Shown here: positions 58,651 through 64,000 of the stretch, piece by piece
Layout of the letters: each line of letters opens with the position of its first letter
Numbering within the stretch: position 1 is the first letter of the stretch
NCBI RefSeq assembly: GCF_000002985.6
Contig: NC_003284.9
Span: 7,068,001 to 7,132,000, forward strand
Direction: 5' to 3'
DNA length: 64,000 bases
DNA from: Caenorhabditis elegans
Taxonomy: Eukaryota; Nematoda; Chromadorea; Rhabditida; Rhabditidae
Position numbers and translations under genes: made by a program
Notes under the pieces: model-generated
What the model was told of the DNA's origin: nothing
What the model saw: the letters and a program-made list of their open reading frames with translations, nothing else
Database searches by the model: none

Positions 58651-60648
58651 ATGTCTGAAGAAGAAGAATCTACAGATAATTCTGGGAAACCCCCTATAGA
58701 ACATCCGCATGATAGAGAGGTTAAATCAGAAAAACAATCATCAAATGTGCTTCCTGGAATATTGCGACGAGCTGAATCCACGGATGATGCTCATCAAGTC
58801 AGACGATCATCAATGCGACCATATGAATCTTTCGATGGTTTAAAAAATGATGGAATACTGAAAAGGTAATTTTGTGTACATTGCAGTCACATTATATGGT
58901 TTCGTTATGATGAAAGACAAAAAAAACGTGAAAAACAACTTGCACATGACCCACGGTTAGAAGATAGTGTGATCAAATGAGGGAAATGAGAGATCAAATA
59001 GAGCATAGTCTCCAAATTTTACAGGAAGTGATAAACTTCACGTTTTTTCATATTTTTATTTTACCAGGATTATACTGAGTTCAATGAAACTGAAATTTCA
59101 TGCAGTCCCTGGAATTAAAATAAATAGCCAGAGAAATTGTTAAATTAGAGTTGAGTTTTCGCGTAATTAAAAAATAATTTTAAAATTTTAAAATAATTTT
59201 TTATTGTTCAGGAGGTAAATGCATATTCCGGATACTCAATTTGAATTTAAAACGTGGAATAGCTTGGTGAAATGTGGGAAACCCTTTTCCTGTGATACTA
59301 AGATGATGAAATAATAATATAAAACGTTTTATTTCATATTTTCAGAACTGAAACTCTAAAAATGCTTCAGTACTCACTGTTTTCATTTCCGCCAAACCCA
59401 TAACCCATGTACAATAGAGCGCCCTTGAATAATCTCTTAACTTTGTAATATCATTTTTTTAAATTTTTTTAATAGTATTTTAATACAAAAATGTTAACTA
59501 ATTAGAAATTTTTTCAGCCTTGAGAAATAATAGAAAAATACAAGGCAAGTTTGAGAGAGCTCTATTCAAATCAAAGTCTGAGAGAAACTAAATGTTTTTT
59601 TTTCTAATTTTCAAAATTTATTAAGATGTTAAAACAATTTTTCATAAGCAAATTTTTAACTGATTTTGAACCTTTAAGTTGAAGCTTCAGACCTTGTTCA
59701 CTATTTCATAAAAAATCGTGTGTAACCTTTAAAAATGTATCCAATGTGCCAGTAAAACATATATTTTTGTAATGGTACGTGCTTGCATTTTCGTTTTTTT
59801 TGTTTGATATTCCAAATGTTACAGGTTAGGTTAGAGTAATAGTAGGTTAAAGGTTAGTTATTACAGCCATTTGTAACCGACAAATTGCAAATCCTCTATC
59901 TATTAAGAAATCATCATAACTATTTTGTCAGACTCTAGATTTTTAAATCTCAAGTACTGATTCAGACATTCAGTTCAAAAGATTAGTTTCACAGCTTAAG
60001 AATATACTTATCTCTTTTGCTTTCACTGACTATATCCTTATCTTAAATTTATCATCAATTTTTTGACTCATCCCAATGAAAAGAGCCTTAAAAGTTTGGG
60101 CATGTTCTTTTTTTCTATTTTACAGCTGATAATTTTGTTACTAAAACAACTTAACTTCTATATTTTCTATCATTCTTTTGGTTCTCTTCATTGTCTATTA
60201 TTTTTCTTTAGTTTTGTAGATTTCAGCTCCACTTGATTCTTTTTTTACTTGAAAATAGTCTCGATGATCATAATATTTGCTTTTCGGAACAAGTGCACTT
60301 TGTTTTCACCATTTCCGAATTTTTATTGTTAAAGTACAGTAAAGTAACATCTCTTCTGTTAGCTCGATTGTGTTCGCATGACTGCACAATGCTCAGGTGA
60401 CCGAGCAAAACTAGCTGAAAACGCTTTTCAGGTCTATTCAAGTAGAAATCTGAGATGTAGAGAAAAAAATATATCTCCTCAGTTTTCAAAATTTTGAGTT
60501 TAAGAAAAGTTTTGATAACTTTTATTATTAATTTTGAACCCCTTGTTGTTTACACTCTATATTTCCTTTTTTCCTTTTCTCAGAACACCATCCGTACTTA
60601 ATGGATGTGAGACCCAGCACGAAGGACATATAGAAATTTCAAGTGAGA
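58651..60648 (+). CDS. 5' exons of a Ser/Arg phospho-motif protein, partial
   Basis: Exon 1 (58651-58865) starts four bases after ttttttcag (AAAATG context), so it is probably SL trans-spliced. It encodes an acidic start (MSEEEESTDNSGKPP) and joins in phase 2 to exon 2 (60584 to 60642 or 60648). The join brings together KNDGILKRTPSV, which echoes PGILRRAEST from exon 1; with QVRRSSM there are three basic RRxS/KRTPS sites of the sort used by PKA-like kinases and 14-3-3 proteins. Two GT donors six bases apart (GTGAGA, GTAAGC) would give a two-residue difference. No domain was recognised and no downstream exon was found before the window ends, so the gene probably continues to the right. Confidence 0.65.
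58866..60583. other. Intron of the partial gene, no other feature
   Basis: AT-rich, long for a C. elegans intron. Nothing else recognised. Confidence 0.4.
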
Positions 60649-63600
60649 GTAAGCAAAAGTGTTTTTTGGCTTCCCAAAGCTTATTCACGCAGCTAACAAT
60701 TGCTCTTTCACCCACCTTTGGTTAATCCATCCTAATCTGATCGCATGGAGGGAATGAGGTGGGATGATTAGTTGGCATCGGGGAAAAAACAGTTGAAAAT
60801 GAGGAATAAATCGGATTAGTTGTCATGGAAAGCTTGGGAGATATGCGAGGATTCGGGTTGGATGAATAACATATAGTGTGTGACGTCTTGTAAGATATCA
60901 TCAGTTTTTGTTTTTGCCAAATTAGCAATTTCTTTGAATTTTTTCTACATTTGAACATTGCTCTAACGAACATCATTTTTCGTTTATTTTCTAACACACC
61001 TCTCTAGGCCGTTGATCTTTGAAATTGTTTATTGTACTTGTTTTGATAACCAAAAATCGGCGAGGAACCAAAACCAAGCCAATAAAAAAATATTGGCACG
61101 GTGTTATTTCAAATGCATTTCGGTTTCAAACTATTTTCCATATATTCATTTCAGTATTATGTATATCGGCACCGGTAACGGTCAAAATCGGCTATTAAAG
61201 CTCAAAATAAAAATTGAAAAAAAAAATCGCTTTGTATGTTTTCTACATTTGTTCAGTTTTTCAGTTCACAATTTTTCAACTTTTTTTTTGATTTCTCGGT
61301 TTTCATAAAATCAAAAATCGTACCCTTTTGTAATATGTTTTACTAAGAGTTCTCTAAAATATTATTTTTCTAATTTATTTGATTTTCAGTAGCAATTCAA
61401 TTATCTGTTAAGCAAAATTGAATTTTTAACCTTTCTCATCATTTTCAAATGTTTAACCGTTCTCCCGCACAAGGTATTTCACAAAAGTAAAATGAGACCA
61501 AGCAGTTTCTCTTCGTTTTAAAACAAAGCCATCTATTCGAACATCACTATGAAAGAAAAAACCGAGAAAAACAAGGTTGTCTCTCAAAATCTAACACAGA
61601 CGCACGTGCCCTCCCGTTCATCTGCTCTTCTCCGCTTATTTTCTTTCCCGGCCTTGTTGTGTCTATTTCTCTTGTTATCTCTTTTATTTTCTCTATATTT
61701 CGGCATACCCGACCTAACCGTGTGGTAATACTTTCTCGCGTTCACTTGTTTGAACTGCGATTGCCGATTGCGATTGTAGTTTGGCTTCCTGTCAACGTTT
61801 TTATTGGCCGCGGGAAACACAGTTTTGCCAACATTCACTACAAATTTTATTTAAAATTAAACTCTGCTTTAATCTTTCCAACTAATGGAAGCTTGAGAAG
61901 TTATGTGCAGTAGGCACTGGAATGCGTGATATAATTCTCAGTAATTTGATCTTGTGGTGATAATCTTGTTATTTACATAGCACTGCACATGTTTATCATA
62001 ATTTTTGCCTCAAAAGTTAAGACAAGCACGCTCGCTTTTTTCTCTTGCTTGTCACACATAACTTTAAAGCGAAGTTGAACTAGAAAATAATTTTGTGGAA
62101 TATTCATTAAAAGGTGCAAAAGTACATGCACACATTCACAAAGATTTTCCTTTTCTTTCATTTTCATTCTTTCTCTGAAAGCAAAGTCATGAAAAATGAG
62201 AACCGAGGGCTTTCAGAGTGTACACAAAAGCTTTTGTGCGCTTCCAGAAAGCTGCACGGAACTTTTCATCAGAAAAACGTGACTCTGAAGTTTTTTAACA
62301 TTAGTCGGGGGCCTAAACGAAATGCTTTTATAAGATGTCATTGTATTTTCTTTTGTCCTTTTTACTTTGCACTTTTAATCACAAAAATTAAAAATACTCG
62401 TAAGAGCAAATGTGAATGTATGTGTTTTTGCCTCTTCTCATTACTATTCAGTTTAGAAAGAATTTGTCAGTTCAATTTTGATGTGTTTTCGTTAGAAGGT
62501 TTTTTTTCTGAGATTCAGAACAATGTGCAAACCTGTTCCTTTTTTCTAGTTTTATTTTTTTTCTTGAAATATAGTATTTAAAAATCATTACTATGACTAG
62601 TTATCCTAATAATACATTTTGAAAAATTGGAAAATTTATTGTTTCGTGCCAAAAAGCGCGGAAAACGCAGTTTTCTGCACATTTTTGGAAATCTCTGATC
62701 AAAACAAGAACTTTGTTCTTTTATTTTTATGTTTTTTGCTGGGGTTCTAACATACGATAATGCTTTAGACTTCTTAAAAAGTAAATCGAACTCAGTACTA
62801 CTCTAGTACTACTCTCCTCGAAATAAAAAATGTTCCAAAAGTTTCGATACATTTTAGAAAAATGACATTTGGCCATTTTTGCATCATATAAAACATTTTA
62901 GTCATTTACCCTTGCCGTAGTGCAACTCTAAATCCGTTTGAAATGACATCTTTCACTTCTAACTCACCTTGAAAATGTTTCAAAATAGTTAATCAAGAGG
63001 GAAATGACACCGGAAATTGCGGTAAGCGAAACTTGCATTTACGCAAATTTCCGATCCGATTCACATATACCCTTGCTGAACTCACGCCTCTTCATTTCTG
63101 GAAATGGCAGTTTTATCCTCATTTTCCCCTCTCTTTCACTGCTTCTCATCCATTTCTGTTTACGTCTTCCATTTTGTTTACGAGAATCATAGTCAACTGG
63201 TTAGTGCAGCGTGCTCATGTGAGTCACCGAGTCGAAAAAAGTGAACATCATTCATTTCCTTGTTACTTGTCTCTTTTGCCAACTTTATGTTTTTGTCTAG
63301 TTGCCATTTTGACACCGGCGCCCCCAATATGAGTGACCTTGCAACTCGGTAAAGTTTCGAACAGATATTCCCAAGTTGTCTTGACAGGCGGGAGACAATC
63401 TAAGCCAAGATTTTCATTTATTTTTATTTGGTTTGGCCGGTTTCTATTGGATTTAAAAAAAAACAGGGAAATCTTGGTTTCCGTAAAAAAAATAGAACGG
63501 GACACGGCAAGTAAAATTCTTTCGCGATTAAAATCTTTCATTGGCAGCTGAAATAAGTGGAATGGCATTGGCCTGTTTACTTATAATAATTCTTGTTTTT

Positions 63601-64000
63601 TAAGTAATAAATACGTAGGTCACTGTTGTTGATCACGTAACCTATTTTTAAATCTTCTTTTTATGTTAAAAATGCATTTCAATGTGAAAATTCAAAACGA
63701 AACATTTTTCATTTGGAAGAACAGAATTGGACTAGGCTGTTGCAAAAATTTATGTGGCTTTCTATGTCGTATACAGTTCCGGAAATTGAGTAAATGGACT
63801 TTAAAGTTTTTGATTAAAATTTCGACAGGAGTCGACTTAAGCAAAAATCTCCAAATGAAATATTTTTTTTTTCTTTGAAGTCTGATAACATACTCGCTTC
63901 CGTTTCTTTTAGACCAAATAAATATCAATAGTTTTCAAAAAAGTTGATCACTGAACCACTCCAATATTGTTTTGGTTTGGTGGAATGAATCATGAGTTTC
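60649..64000. other. Right-hand region, no exon supported
   Basis: Likely intronic to, or downstream of, the gene starting at 58651. A short MTPEIA frame ending in a GTAAGC donor at about 63004-63021 could be an alternative first exon but has no partner in the window. A GC-richer stretch at 63300-63420 is open on both strands. No convincing exon or repeat. Confidence 0.35.

Noticed and set aside
63263..63568. 101-codon minus-strand frame
   Set aside because: No signal peptide, splice context or domain; its complement is also largely open.

Overview
The window is nematode DNA: AT-rich, with short introns of about 45-60 nt, TTTTCAG splice acceptors (several sitting just before start codons, as in SL1 trans-splicing), and many short inverted-repeat elements. 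The proteins fit Caenorhabditis elegans: the 5' end of PDI-6 (P5-type protein disulfide isomerase) and a complete HEN-1 (secreted LDLa protein). From memory this is the B0403/C36B7 part of chromosome X; I could not check that against a database. All gene models were assembled by hand from splice signals and reading frames.

Layout. 1-440: first two coding exons of pdi-6 (minus; gene continues off the left edge). 940-3018: dead non-LTR retrotransposon with a foldback element inserted in it. 6128-7214: small membrane-protein gene (minus; 3' end uncertain). 9010-13680: a composite satellite block made of roughly 210-bp monomers, two different 20-bp minisatellites and a Tc1-ended MITE, with a direct repeat of about 195 bp on each side. 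13897-14852: another TA-flanked inverted-repeat element. 15417-17110: a lone terminal exon, foldback repeats and a tRNA-like relic. 17358-18005: a 185-residue secreted protein (minus). 19797-20127: a tentative small membrane protein (minus). 21228-28337: a 27-exon gene (minus) for a secreted 1148-residue protein with a PAN-like start and eleven thrombospondin type-1 repeats. 29759-32337: CLPTM1 homologue (minus, 602 residues). 33846-34116: small secreted Cys-rich protein (plus). 38442-40436 and 44949-46863: two tandem DYRK-like kinase genes (plus) with the same exon plan. 48421-48983: hen-1 (minus). 58651 onward: 5' exons of a gene (plus) that probably continues past the right edge.

The genes do not form an operon or a pathway; spacing is wide and strands are mixed. 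Secreted and membrane proteins dominate (PDI-6 in the ER lumen, the TSP1 protein, HEN-1, the CLPTM1 homologue and the small secreted proteins). The kinase pair is a local duplication in which each copy has lost a different part of the ATP-binding site. Between genes the main content is transposable-element debris: Tc1/mariner-like and hAT-like MITEs, foldback repeats, a LINE and minisatellites.
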